Source of the DNA: Pantoea agglomerans
GTDB lineage: Bacteria; Pseudomonadota; Gammaproteobacteria; Enterobacterales; Enterobacteriaceae
Assembly (NCBI RefSeq): GCF_021397715.1
Contig: NZ_CP090207.1
Span: 3,100,001-3,164,000 of the forward strand
Direction of reading: 5' to 3'
DNA: 64,000 bases
In this document: one piece after another, positions 43,088 to 50,940 of the stretch
How positions within the stretch are numbered: the stretch's first letter is position 1
How the letters are laid out: each line of letters begins with the position of its first letter
The notes under the pieces: generated by a model
Databases searched by the model: none
Seen by the model: only the letters and a program-made list of their open reading frames with translations
What the model was told of the DNA's origin: nothing
Made by a program: the position numbers and the translations under genes

Positions 43088-43437
43088 CTCGGCACCTGCT
43101 CAAACGTGGCGGTCAGCTCATGCTTATTGCCTGTCTTCTTCAGTGACCATGACCGGCACACATACAGCCTCTGCACGCCGGTATCCGATGGCGTCCAGTA
43201 GAACGCTTCGACAGCCATCCTTGCTTTCAGGAACGCATCGGCCGCTTTAGCCGCGTTAGGTCGTGAGCATTTGGCATCGTCGAAGCCAACGAAAGTCAGC
43301 TGGTACCGCCCCATTAACGGGTTGATACCCTTAACCTGCCGCTGCTCATAACCATCGCCCAGCTTAACTACGGCTACATCAGGCGTACGGTCGCCCGTGA
43401 AGCCCTTTTGAGGGCTCCATATGAAAGTTTCTGGCAT
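43084..43437 (-). CDS. M: Minor tail protein M
   Basis: 117 residues (PETFIWSPQKGFTGDRTPDV start, GDGYEQRQVKGIN, closing ELTATFEQVPR), matching lambda M. It forms the connection between the tape-measure end and the tip complex. Four-base overlap with L; three bases after the tape-measure stop. Confidence 0.92.
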   Translation of the reverse strand: MPETFIWSPQKGFTGDRTPDVAVVKLGDGYEQRQVKGINPLMGRYQLTFVGFDDAKCSRPNAAKAADAFLKARMAVEAFYWTPSDTGVQRLYVCRSWSLKKTGNKHELTATFEQVPR

Positions 43438-43440
43438 GGG

Positions 43441-45825
43441 TTATCTACCTTTACTGAGTAAACCTGAAGGGCGCTGCTGGTCTTTGATAGTCCGAATGGC
43501 AATAGTCTGCATCATCTGCGCCATCTGCTTCTGCGTGGCTTCGTCAACGCCGCCAGTGGTTTGAATGTCGAAGTTGAAATTCATCACAAGCCCACCACCG
43601 GCTCCGCCCCCACCGCCAATATCCCGGTTGCTGATTACCGAACCATTGTCGCCGGGGATCATGTACTGGCTGCCATTGCTGGCTTTGAAGATTTCAGGCT
43701 TACCGCCTTCACCTACCCGGTACATGCTGCTGGCGTTGACGGGACCGCCGTGCTCGCGAGCGCCACCCATAGAGATACTGCCAATGCTGGTCAGGAGTGA
43801 TGCGCCAGCACTGGCAATCGCAGCATAGTTAGCAAACTTTTGAGCTGGCGTTAAAGCTGTTGGATCAGCCATGGCCTGTGAAATGGCCAGTTGCAGGTTT
43901 AGTGCTGCCTGAGCTACGGCAAATCCTTTGCTCAGAGCGAACATGGCCTGATAGGCGCCGCTGCTTTTCCCTGCCGCTCCCGCGGCTAAGTTTGCCAGCC
44001 CATCAAATCCCTGCGACACCGAACCAACAATTGAGGAGATAGCCTGCGACTGCATATTTGCTTCGTTCACTGCAATCTGCTGACGAGCATTAGCCGCCTG
44101 TTGCTGGATGGCAGTTTTGGCATCTTCATAAAGCTGAGCGTTCTGTATGTCGATAGCCTGATACTTAGCCAAGGCAGCAAGCTTTTGTTGCTCCTGAAGG
44201 TCTATCTGTGCGTTTGGGTCTTGCACGGCCCCAGAGAGCGCATCAGGTGTTGCTTTAGCTGCTGCTACCTCCTGACCTGCAAACTTCCGCCCCTGCTCAG
44301 CCTGGGCCAAATCCCGGACGGCTTTGGCGCTGTCGAATGTTTTCGCGGCGTAAACTCCCGCCTGTCGAATTTGGTCTTCTGTAGCCGCTTTTCCTAGAGA
44401 TTGCTGAGCACGCAATATCGCTTGCTCACGACTCAGATCCTGGGTAGATGTTGCAGCCAACTCAGACTGTTCTTTCAGGTCAGCCAATCTTTCGCTAATG
44501 GCTTGCGTCTGAGATTCTGTTCTCTTCCCTTCACTATTATTTTGCTTAGTAGCTTCAGTATTCCGGAGGGTCTGCGCGTACTGGTCTTGAAGTTGTTTAA
44601 TGCGGGGGTCGTTGCTTTTCCATCCAGCATCCTCAGCATCATACTGAGCCATCAATTTCGCGCGGGCTTCTCCCTCAACTTTCGACAGGGCAAGCCGGCG
44701 CTGAGAGTTCTGCAGTAATTTTTGGGTTAACTTATCGTCTCCACCTGTAGATGGGCTGTTAAATGTCCCATTACTCTTAGCATCGCTTGCAGCCTTGGCT
44801 CGAATGCTAGCAATCTCCTGCTCAACCTGTTTTAACTGAGATGCCGCCTGCCCCCTTCTTTGCTGAAAGACTGTGTCAGTCTCGTACCAGCGCTGACCAT
44901 CTTTAACCTCATCATTCAGATCCTTTTGCATCTGAATTAATTTAGGCATTCGAGATGCATCGCCAGCGTTGCGATTGTAGTAGTTAAGGTTGTCGGAGAC
45001 GGTCTGCATCAAACCGGCTAGCGTTTGCGTAAGCCCAATAGACTGATTCAGGTCACCAATGACGTTTTTAAAAGCAACATCTAAACTGTTTTTTGCCCGC
45101 TCGACGCTAACCGGCATTTTATCAAATTCTTCATTCACTACCTGCGCTCTGCCCTGAATAGCATTCAGCGCATCGGCCGCTGTTAACTTCCCTTCAAGCA
45201 TTCGCTGCCGAAGCTGGCCCATGCTGAGCCCTAACCCTGTAGCGATTTGCCGGGCAAGTTCAGGCATCTGTTCCAAAACAGAGTTGAACTCTTCTGCCCT
45301 CACAACGCCGCCTGCAATTGACTGACCGAACTGGCGTAGGGCGTTGCTCATTTCCTCTGCAGAAGAACCTCCGATCGTACCTATTTTTTGCAGGGTAGAT
45401 GTCAGAGCTAATATTTGAGAGTTTGTGGCACCGGCCTCTTTTAGGCTGGATGTCATCGACTCCCAAAGTTTTTCGGTATCTGCCAGGCTGTTACCGGTAG
45501 TAGATGCAATTGAGGAAAGAGACTTCATTGTCTCTTCAGCCTCTATTGCGCTACTGCTTAACCGGGTAATGCGAGCTTGAAGCACCGACATGTTGTCGGC
45601 GATTTCAATAATGCGGCGCGCAGTATCAATTGTGAAGGCAGCGGCAACTGCAGCTCCCACTCGATTTAAAGATGTTTCTAGTCGGTCAGCTGATCGGCTT
45701 GAACGGCTCATCCCATCCTGCATGCTATCAAGCCGGGAGTTAACTTCTCGCTGCGCTTCAAGTAGCTTCGCAACCTCTAACTCAACCTCGTAAACAATAT
45801 TGCCAAGCTGTCTTTCGTTAGCCAT
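43441..45825 (-). CDS. Tape measure protein
   Basis: 794 residues. The N-terminal third (about 70-260) is the conserved tape-measure domain (MSVLQARITRLSSSAIEAEE, GGSSAEEMSNALRQFGQSIAGG, ELARQIATGLGLSMGQLRQRM). A long Ala/Gln-rich helical region with coiled coil follows (about 300-640), then hydrophobic stretches and a Gly-rich end. It sets tail length and is ejected into the host envelope. At 794 residues the tail should be short for a siphovirus (about 110-120 nm by the usual 1.5 angstrom per residue rule, inference). Confidence 0.93.
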   Translation of the reverse strand: MANERQLGNIVYEVELEVAKLLEAQREVNSRLDSMQDGMSRSSRSADRLETSLNRVGAAVAAAFTIDTARRIIEIADNMSVLQARITRLSSSAIEAEETMKSLSSIASTTGNSLADTEKLWESMTSSLKEAGATNSQILALTSTLQKIGTIGGSSAEEMSNALRQFGQSIAGGVVRAEEFNSVLEQMPELARQIATGLGLSMGQLRQRMLEGKLTAADALNAIQGRAQVVNEEFDKMPVSVERAKNSLDVAFKNVIGDLNQSIGLTQTLAGLMQTVSDNLNYYNRNAGDASRMPKLIQMQKDLNDEVKDGQRWYETDTVFQQRRGQAASQLKQVEQEIASIRAKAASDAKSNGTFNSPSTGGDDKLTQKLLQNSQRRLALSKVEGEARAKLMAQYDAEDAGWKSNDPRIKQLQDQYAQTLRNTEATKQNNSEGKRTESQTQAISERLADLKEQSELAATSTQDLSREQAILRAQQSLGKAATEDQIRQAGVYAAKTFDSAKAVRDLAQAEQGRKFAGQEVAAAKATPDALSGAVQDPNAQIDLQEQQKLAALAKYQAIDIQNAQLYEDAKTAIQQQAANARQQIAVNEANMQSQAISSIVGSVSQGFDGLANLAAGAAGKSSGAYQAMFALSKGFAVAQAALNLQLAISQAMADPTALTPAQKFANYAAIASAGASLLTSIGSISMGGAREHGGPVNASSMYRVGEGGKPEIFKASNGSQYMIPGDNGSVISNRDIGGGGGAGGGLVMNFNFDIQTTGGVDEATQKQMAQMMQTIAIRTIKDQQRPSGLLSKGR

Positions 45826-45842
45826 TCAATTACTCCGGGCGT

Positions 45843-45865
45843 AAAAAAACCCGCCGGAGCGGGTT
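45843..45865 (-). terminator. Intrinsic terminator upstream of the tape measure gene
   Basis: On the minus strand AACCCGC (45859-45865) pairs with GCGGGTT (45848-45854) around four bases, followed by seven T. It ends the transcript of the exported-protein gene at 45870, yet the tape-measure gene lies beyond it, so late transcription must read through (as Q-modified polymerase does). Confidence 0.85.
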
Positions 45866-45869
45866 GATA

Positions 45870-46202
45870 TTATTTGCAGGCCTCTCGCCCTACATAGTAA
45901 GCAATGGACTGGTTTACTATGGGCGCCATACTCGGATCGGCTTTAGCATTTTTCATTTCTTCGAGTGAGTCGCCAGACCCGAGATACTTGACCTCGTTCG
46001 AGTCACAGTTGTAAATGCGCTGAGAGAAAGTAGTACCGTATGTCCCTTCCCTTTTGGTAACTATCGTCCTCAGATTCCCCTGACTACCTTTTTCGATCAC
46101 GGTATAAGTGGCTTTAGAATCAGTCGGGATTTGAATCTGATACGGCGCTGATGAAGCGCCAAAAGAAACGATGATTGCTACCAAACCTAATGCCTTCTTC
46201 AT
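45870..46202 (-). CDS. Exported phage moron protein, unknown
   Basis: 110 residues from ATG 46202 (KKALGLVAIIVSFGASSA signal peptide, mature part from APYQIQI). The mature protein has two cysteines (YNCDS and the penultimate REACK) that can pair in the periplasm. It resembles small periplasmic proteins of prophages, but I recognise no named family. GC is lower than in the surrounding tail genes. It has its own terminator and lies back to back with a plus-strand cassette, which marks an inserted accessory gene. Confidence 0.65.
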   Translation of the reverse strand: MKKALGLVAIIVSFGASSAPYQIQIPTDSKATYTVIEKGSQGNLRTIVTKREGTYGTTFSQRIYNCDSNEVKYLGSGDSLEEMKNAKADPSMAPIVNQSIAYYVGREACK

Positions 46203-46362
46203 GCCCCACCCCCAAACGTAAAAGATGGGATAAATCCTAGCATGGAGTGGTTGCAAGGTGGTGCAAAGAAATCAGCTAAAGCATAAGCAACTCTTGCCGA
46301 TACTATGTACTGAGGATGAGGTCATGATATTCTCTCGCCCTCACAAAACGGAGGGTCCGCAA

Positions 46363-46887
46363 ATGAACTTGGAACAGATCGGTAGCTCAGTTTTAGCTAA
46401 CCTTCAGCTACTGATTGATAGTGCGGGTATACCCTTGGCGGTAGGCGCTATCACTGATGAAGATTATCAGTGGCTTTCTTCTCAATTTGTTGAGCTAAAC
46501 TGGGATTTCGCATTTGCTGAGTTTGGTAATCATGACAACAAATTTGAGATGACAGTTAAGCTGATCTCATCGGAAAGCGGAATTCCAGCGGGTGCGGCAA
46601 TTTGCACCTACAATACAGAAGCAAAGAGTTTTGACATCCAGTTTGTAGAGAGCTTTGTTAGGCATGTACCGGATCATCCTTTGCATGGCAAAATGCTCAA
46701 AATAACGTTAATTGCTGCATATCTCTTTTGCTCGGCTGTTGAATGTTCTACCGTCAATGTGATAGAACCAGATACCCAAGACCTCATGAATCTATACAGT
46801 TCCTTTGGATTCAGGGGTGATGACACGCTGATGACAGCATCTATCGCAGAGATAGAGCATGTGATTATGTCTATACTTGATGTCTAG
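46363..46887 (+). CDS. GNAT-like acetyltransferase, prophage accessory gene
   Basis: 174 residues from ATG 46363, which has GGAGG eight bases upstream; the frame is open earlier but those starts are weaker. The C-terminal half has the GNAT shape: beta-strands around VKLISSESGIPAGAAICTYN, a helix entry HPLHGKMLKITLIAAYLFCS, then NVIEPDTQDLMNLYSSFGF, close to the usual N-xxA-xxLYxxxGF motif. The acetyl-CoA loop (R/Q-x-x-G-x-G/A) is not clear, so activity is uncertain. It is transcribed against the late operon and followed by a small basic-protein gene and a terminator. Confidence 0.5.
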   Translation: MNLEQIGSSVLANLQLLIDSAGIPLAVGAITDEDYQWLSSQFVELNWDFAFAEFGNHDNKFEMTVKLISSESGIPAGAAICTYNTEAKSFDIQFVESFVRHVPDHPLHGKMLKITLIAAYLFCSAVECSTVNVIEPDTQDLMNLYSSFGFRGDDTLMTASIAEIEHVIMSILDV

Positions 46888-46973
46888 GTAGACAATCACA
46901 ATATTAAAAGTATAATCCTTGGCCCATCACGGTCGTGGTTTGTGAAATGGTCCGCCGCGTGTTCCGTAGATAT

Positions 46974-46991
46974 TGCCTGTAGTTGCAGGCA
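46974..46991 (+). promoter_or_regulatory. Hairpin before the 60-residue gene
   Basis: TGCCTG (46974-46979) and CAGGCA (46986-46991) form a perfect 6-bp stem with a 6-base loop, right before the AGGAGAG ribosome-binding site at 46993-46999. It might control translation of the downstream gene. Confidence 0.4.
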
Positions 46992-47002
46992 CAGGAGAGC
47001 TC

Positions 47003-47185
47003 ATGAAACATATCCGTCAAAGTAAAGCTGCAGAAGTTCAAATCCGTACGTCTGATGCGTTTGCACGCATGGGTGTAGCTATGGAGAACATGCTTGCCGC
47101 TGCACCTAAGTTTCTGGCTGCAAACACCATTGATGGTACTAAAGAGTGTCATGGTAAGAGAAAGAGCGCCAAGCAAGCCGCTTAA
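47003..47185 (+). CDS. 60-residue basic protein, unknown
   Basis: Start at ATG 47003 with an AGGAG ribosome-binding site; an upstream in-frame start is possible but poor. The protein is helical and basic (KHIRQSKAAEVQIRTSDAF, C-terminal HGKRKSAKQAA) without signal or membrane segment. It could bind nucleic acid. It follows the GNAT-like gene by 115 bp and ends 20 bp before a strong terminator, so the two form a separate plus-strand cassette within the tail operon. Confidence 0.6.
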   Translation: MKHIRQSKAAEVQIRTSDAFARMGVAMENMLAAAPKFLAANTIDGTKECHGKRKSAKQAA

Positions 47186-47205
47186 CTCCCTCCACTCTGA
47201 ATAAG

Positions 47206-47229
47206 CCCGACCTCTGTGTCGGGTTTTTT
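47206..47229 (+). terminator. Terminator of the plus-strand cassette
   Basis: CCCGAC (47206-47211) pairs with GTCGGG (47218-47223) around a 6-base loop, followed by six T. It overlaps the stop codon of the convergent tail chaperone gene (47228). Confidence 0.9.
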
Positions 47230-47953
47230 AATAGACTTTCTGCGTCCGCCTGGCCTTCCTAGCCATAAATTCTTCAGTCACTTGATCATACTCCTCACGC
47301 GTGAAGCCCTTCTGTTCTGGAAACTTCGCAGCCAGCATCATCTGAAACTCCGTCATCGTTAGCTGCTCTGCCTCTTCCCTGCTCATACCGAGATGGGTTC
47401 GGGCCGCGCTGATGTACTCGAAGGCGTTGAATTCAGATGATGTGCTGCTTCCTTCATGCCGCTGCAGCTTTCTGACTTTTGCCTTGCCGATGATTCCGTG
47501 CTGAATGAGAGACTGTGCAATCAACACCATGTCACTAATCGGCATCGCACCGGGCCGATACATGAATGCGCGTCGTCCTGTTTTACCTGGTACGATCTCG
47601 CCGGTTAGCGGAGTCACATCACGATCGCAGCAGGCGACCAGCACAATCATAGCGGCAGATATCGCAGCTTTAGAGCACGAGGAAGATAGGAGCCATTTAA
47701 GCGCGAAAGCCGGCGCAATATCGCTGCCGCTGTATGCAGCATAGAATCGTCGCTGATGCTCAGGGATAGCCTGATAGTTCTCAGCCAGAGCTTTCAGACG
47801 TGGCGTCGCTTCGTCGTTATGCAGCGCGTAGAAAGTCTCTACGATTTCCTCTGGCGTTCCGATGCGGGACATAGCAGTGAAAGATGGTCGAAAGAAATAC
47901 TCCTCGGCACCGCTGCTAATCAGGCACTCGCCTATTTCCTTCCAGGGCGTCAT
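47228..47953 (-). CDS. Tail assembly chaperone-like protein (DUF6246 type)
   Basis: 241 residues. The N-terminal part (TPWKEIGECLISSGAEEYFFRP, MSRIGTPEEIVETFYALH) matches the DUF6246 type found between tail tube and tape measure. The C-terminal part (FEYISAARTHLGMSREEAEQL, MTEFQMMLAAKFPEQKG) resembles the gpG/gpT-type chaperone tail. Position just before the tape-measure region supports a tail-chaperone role. I see no slippery sequence or second frame, so the usual G/GT frameshift seems replaced by a single fused gene. Confidence 0.72.
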   Translation of the reverse strand: MTPWKEIGECLISSGAEEYFFRPSFTAMSRIGTPEEIVETFYALHNDEATPRLKALAENYQAIPEHQRRFYAAYSGSDIAPAFALKWLLSSSCSKAAISAAMIVLVACCDRDVTPLTGEIVPGKTGRRAFMYRPGAMPISDMVLIAQSLIQHGIIGKAKVRKLQRHEGSSTSSEFNAFEYISAARTHLGMSREEAEQLTMTEFQMMLAAKFPEQKGFTREEYDQVTEEFMARKARRTQKVY

Positions 47954-48002
47954 TGAACCTCCATAATCATTATCAAGGGCTGAACCCAGCCCTTTGGAAT
48001 GG

Positions 48003-48746
48003 TTACGAAGCAGTAACCGTTACAGCCGTAGTGCCAGTAAAGTTGCCGTCATTCGACTTGAATGTGATCGTCGCTGTGCCGGCGGCCACACCAGTAACCA
48101 GGCCGGTGCTGCTGACGGTTGCTTTCGTTGCATCTGAGGTTGTCCATGTGCCGGACTTATCAGTTGCATCAGCCGGTAACACAGTGCCGGTAAGCTGGCG
48201 AGTTGCACCAACCACGACTGAGGTAGTGGCCGGGGTAACTGTAACGCCGGTAGCTGGGACCGTCTCGTCAGTGTCGATAACCTGAATCGTGCTGGCGTCA
48301 CCGACTTTGAACTCAGTAGTGAATGTCACAATGTCATTTGTGCCACCGTCAGAGCTAAGGGCGGTGATGACCATGTAGCCCTGAAAGGTCACTTCGCCGT
48401 ATTCCATGCGCACCCAAAGACCTGGCTGACGACGTGCTTTCAGTTCGGCGGCAAAATACTTAATGAATCGGCCAACGCCGTACTGGTCCAGCTTTCCTTT
48501 CTTACGCACTTCACCCTCAAAGCTGATGGTGAAATCGGAGTTAGTAATGATGCTTTCGACATAACCGCCGCCGTCATCTGCATCACTGGTTACCGTGTTC
48601 GGGCTAAAGTCGAAGCCCTTTGATGTGCCGGCGGCAAGCGCTTTCCACTCCGATTCCTGCGGCACCTGATCGGGGCAACCGTCAGCCACTTCGAGCACAA
48701 CGGCGCCACCGAACAAACGTTCGTTGCTGTTCTGGCAATCTGCCAT
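48003..48746 (-). CDS. Major tail (tube) protein with C-terminal BIG2 domain
   Basis: 247 residues. Residues about 1-160 are the tube domain (NTVTSDADDGGGYVESIITNS, RFIKYFAAELKARRQPGLWVRMEYG). Residues about 165-247 are a bacterial Ig-like group 2 domain (GVTVTPATTSVVVGATRQLTG, TVLPADATDKSGTWTTSDATKATVSS, GTATITFKS in parts). The Ig domain would decorate the outside of the tail, as in lambda gpV, and can bind surface glycans. It follows the tail terminator gene by 24 bases. Confidence 0.92.
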   Translation of the reverse strand: MADCQNSNERLFGGAVVLEVADGCPDQVPQESEWKALAAGTSKGFDFSPNTVTSDADDGGGYVESIITNSDFTISFEGEVRKKGKLDQYGVGRFIKYFAAELKARRQPGLWVRMEYGEVTFQGYMVITALSSDGGTNDIVTFTTEFKVGDASTIQVIDTDETVPATGVTVTPATTSVVVGATRQLTGTVLPADATDKSGTWTTSDATKATVSSTGLVTGVAAGTATITFKSNDGNFTGTTAVTVTAS

Positions 48747-48770
48747 GGGTAATTCCTCTTTGACGTTTAT

Positions 48771-49154
48771 CTAGCTGCCGAAAGTGGCAACAAACTGGAG
48801 CCGATAGACCAGGCGGCCTTCGGCTGTTGGAACTGGCGAAGGGATGCCGCCGAGGTTCTGGAGATAACCGACACAGGCGTCAGTCATAGGGTTTTGCTGG
48901 ACGTAATCAATGATGGCCTGTACCCGCTCATCTACCGCGCCGTTCCCGCCTTTGGCTCCGATTACGTCGAGCAGTACGTAATATTCACCACCAAGCTGAT
49001 TACGTATCGCTGAGCCGCCATTGGGCCGGAAAACCATGAAGCGATCGGAAAGACTGCCAGAGTCATTCCACATCAGGAGTTGCACCTGAAAGCCGTCGGT
49101 GAGTCCTGCATCGCTAAGGTAGTTCTTCACCCTGGTATGCATTGGAGGGTTCAA
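48771..49154 (-). CDS. Tail terminator protein
   Basis: 127 residues (HTRVKNYLSDAGLTDGFQVQL, then GGEYYVLLDVIGAKGG, DYVQQNPMTDACVGYLQ, LVYRLQFVATFGS). The size, position between the gp10-like gene and the tube gene, and the ending fit the U/tail-terminator group, which caps the tail and joins it to the head. Start overlaps the previous stop by four bases. Confidence 0.8.
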   Translation of the reverse strand: MNPPMHTRVKNYLSDAGLTDGFQVQLLMWNDSGSLSDRFMVFRPNGGSAIRNQLGGEYYVLLDVIGAKGGNGAVDERVQAIIDYVQQNPMTDACVGYLQNLGGIPSPVPTAEGRLVYRLQFVATFGS

Positions 49155-49519
49155 AGTGCCATCTCCTTAGCAATGACCGCTGTGATTGCGTCACGCTCAT
49201 CTTCAAAGCCTTTGGTCAAAAACTCCTTCTGAGCCGTTGCCCGGCGGAAGGTCTGCGGCACGTTAGGGTCATGGACGTAAACCGCATAATTCGCTGTGTA
49301 GCCAACCCGGCCAACTACGCGCGTTCCGTTAATGCTCACCTCACGGAACTGACTGTTGATGAGCGTGGATGTGTCGATAGGTGTGTACAGCGCTGCACGG
49401 GAAGAACCGATGATTAATGCGCTCTGAATGGCTCTGACAGCCTTCCTGCCCTGAATGTCGCCAATCAGTGCGTTGAGGTTCTGCTGAGCCTGCCGGATGC
49501 CGCGGACTTTTACTCCCAT
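49151..49519 (-). CDS. HK97 gp10-like tail completion protein
   Basis: 122 residues. GVKVRGIRQAQQNLNALIGD at the start, SALIIGSSRAALYTPIDTST and VGRVGYTANYAVYVHDPN are the HK97-gp10/lambda Z pattern. These proteins act in joining heads and tails. Its start lies two bases after the previous stop, and its stop overlaps the tail terminator start. Confidence 0.88.
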   Translation of the reverse strand: MGVKVRGIRQAQQNLNALIGDIQGRKAVRAIQSALIIGSSRAALYTPIDTSTLINSQFREVSINGTRVVGRVGYTANYAVYVHDPNVPQTFRRATAQKEFLTKGFEDERDAITAVIAKEMAL

Positions 49520-49520
49520 A

Positions 49521-49868
49521 TCAGGCTCCTGTCAGGATTGCGTAATCATCAGTCAGCCGCTCAAAGGTGTCTGCATAGCGAATAGCCTGCATAACCTCAT
49601 CAGCGCCCGCTGCGATCGGGTCAGGATTGCTCGACGCACCAATCAGGATGTAATCACCGGTATCTGCCAGTGCGTACTCCGTCCATATGGTGTTATTAAC
49701 TACCTTCTCGCCGCCAATCGCCCCTAACCGCTTGCTCAGTCCACCCTGATAGTCGCAGGCAATCACCATCGGCTCAGACCAGCCTAGAGAATCTCCGTAC
49801 TCATCCAGCCCTAAAGGTTTCCAGATTGTCGCCTGAGCTGTGTATGACCAACTGGCTAGGCTGCTCAA
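49521..49868 (-). CDS. Head-tail joining/closure protein, TTG start
   Basis: 115 residues. The start codon appears to be TTG (49866-49868) with a strong GGAGGTGAG ribosome-binding site five bases upstream; no ATG fits. The sequence (SSLASWSYTAQATIWKPLGL, YGDSLGWSEPMVIACDYQGG, GDYILIGASSNPDP, TFERLTDDYAILT) has the beta-barrel look of phage head-closure adaptors, which is also what the position suggests. The first 68 bases overlap the end of the upstream small gene in another frame. Confidence 0.75.
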   Translation of the reverse strand: MSSLASWSYTAQATIWKPLGLDEYGDSLGWSEPMVIACDYQGGLSKRLGAIGGEKVVNNTIWTEYALADTGDYILIGASSNPDPIAAGADEVMQAIRYADTFERLTDDYAILTGA

Positions 49869-50007
49869 TGCTCACCTCCAAATTGATTGTGACGTCACCG
49901 TGTGACTTTTCTGCCCTATAATCCACGCGGGGCATGAGGTGGTCACAGCAGTGTTCGCCTGCGATGTAGGTTTTGCCTGATTCGACAAAGCCGCCGGTTC
50001 TGGTCAT
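49801..50007 (-). CDS. Small phage protein overlapping the head-closure gene
   Basis: 68 residues (TRTGGFVESGKTYIAGEHCC start at 50007, two bases past the previous stop: TGATATG). It has a CC-H-x-M-x-R motif (HCCDHLMPR) that could bind a metal. The last 68 bases overlap the next gene, including its ribosome-binding site. The long overlap lowers confidence that the whole frame is used, but tight spacing upstream supports it. Confidence 0.5.
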   Translation of the reverse strand: MTRTGGFVESGKTYIAGEHCCDHLMPRVDYRAEKSHGDVTINLEVSIEQPSQLVIHSSGDNLETFRAG

Positions 50008-50008
50008 A

Positions 50009-50179
50009 TCATGCCCTCCAACTAACAACGGTGGGCTTTTCAGCAGCGATGCGAGGGCAGGTAATCACCCACTCACCGCTGCTGTTCATATAGCCGGTTG
50101 TCTGTCGACCACTTGAAGTTGTCACCCAGACGCGTTCGAATGGCTTTGGTGGTTGTGTTGAAGGTAGCCAGCTCATCAT
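50009..50179 (-). CDS. Small DUF551-like phage protein
   Basis: 56 residues starting MMSWLPSTQPPKPFERVWVT. The W-x-P...F-x-V-W/L-V-x-T...G-x-W...V-x-W spacing is that of DUF551, a common short phage protein of unknown role. ATG 50179 overlaps the previous stop (ATGA), and its stop is followed immediately by the next start. Frequently such genes belong to early accessory blocks; here it sits among head-completion genes. Confidence 0.6.
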   Translation of the reverse strand: MMSWLPSTQPPKPFERVWVTTSSGRQTTGYMNSSGEWVITCPRIAAEKPTVVSWRA

Positions 50180-50574
50180 CGCCCACCACACATGCATCCG
50201 CCCTTGGCAATCCAAATGCCTGCAAAGGACTGCTGAGTTGGGTCGGCGGGTATCAATGCAGTGGCACACCCGTTTTTGTCGAGGCCGCGCAGAAGTCCAA
50301 GCGAACCCTTCCAGCGATCTGCAAATGAGCCGTAGCGGAATGATCTCGACGCACCAGATGGGGCTGACTGAGAGCTGATATATTTATCGCCCTGCCCCAG
50401 CCCCATCAGTCCTAACAGGTACATCTGAATGAGTAACGCAGTAGCTGGCGGGTAATTAGCATCCAGACATTCCTGAATGCTGTTTGCCTGCTCAACAAGC
50501 GCCGTGAGAATGAAATCTGGCAGCGTAATACCCTGGCTAGCCAGATACTCTTTTGCCTGTTCCTGGGTAACCAT
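50176..50574 (-). CDS. Putative head-tail connector (DUF7370-like)
   Basis: 132 residues. VTQEQAKEYLASQGITLPDF and LVEQANSIQECLDANYPPAT are followed by a hydrophobic helix (LLIQMYLLGLMGLGQGD) and YGSFADRWKGSLGLLRGLD, a pattern seen in adaptor proteins after the capsid gene in ES18/T1-like phages. The C-terminus has CMCGGR. A connector role is inferred from place and size rather than from a firm motif. Confidence 0.65.
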   Translation of the reverse strand: MVTQEQAKEYLASQGITLPDFILTALVEQANSIQECLDANYPPATALLIQMYLLGLMGLGQGDKYISSQSAPSGASRSFRYGSFADRWKGSLGLLRGLDKNGCATALIPADPTQQSFAGIWIAKGGCMCGGR

Positions 50575-50606
50575 GAATACCTCTCAGCCCTGCCGGAACA
50601 GGGCAT

Positions 50607-50630
50607 AAAAAAACCGCCAGCGCGGCGGTT
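50607..50630 (-). terminator. Intrinsic terminator between HeH-domain and connector genes
   Basis: On the minus strand AACCGCC (50624-50630) pairs with GGCGGTT (50612-50618), followed by seven T (50607-50613 complement). It lies inside the late operon, so it would only partly stop Q-modified transcription and may tune capsid versus tail gene output. Confidence 0.82.
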
Positions 50631-50631
50631 G

Positions 50632-50931
50632 TTATTCAGCGGTTGGGAAAAGCTTTTCCAGCTCACCGTCCGGCAGCAGCTCTGCCAGCTTGTCAGCGCC
50701 GAGATTGCCTTTGTACTCAATACCCAGCTCATCAAGACGCTTGGTGATCGCATCTTTGCGGGCCTGCTTGTCTGACGTGGCGCTAGGCGTTGCCGGAACC
50801 AAATCAGCCGATGCTTTATCAGAAAGCTTGCGGACGTGTGATTTAAGTGATAGATGCAATGTTTCCAGCTGCACCACATCACCCTTTGTCACGCCGTGCC
50901 ACGGCCTAATCACTTCGTATTTATCAGCCAT
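50632..50931 (-). CDS. Phage protein with C-terminal HeH/LEM domain
   Basis: 99 residues. The N-terminal part (DKYEVIRPWHGVTKGDVVQL) resembles an SH3-like fold. The C-terminal about 40 residues (KDAITKRLDELGIEYKGNLGADKLAELL in parts) form a HeH/LEM helix-extended-helix typical of phage structural proteins encoded after the capsid gene. It starts nine bases after the capsid stop and is followed by a terminator. Confidence 0.78.
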   Translation of the reverse strand: MADKYEVIRPWHGVTKGDVVQLETLHLSLKSHVRKLSDKASADLVPATPSATSDKQARKDAITKRLDELGIEYKGNLGADKLAELLPDGELEKLFPTAE

Positions 50932-50940
50932 GATTTCTCC

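Noticed and set aside
46363..47185. TacAT-type GNAT toxin-antitoxin module
   Set aside because: The small partner lies downstream, not upstream, and lacks a ribbon-helix-helix pattern; the acetyl-CoA loop is also unclear.
47228..48000. Programmed frameshift in the tail chaperone region
   Set aside because: No slippery heptamer or open second frame was found; the gene reads as one fused protein.
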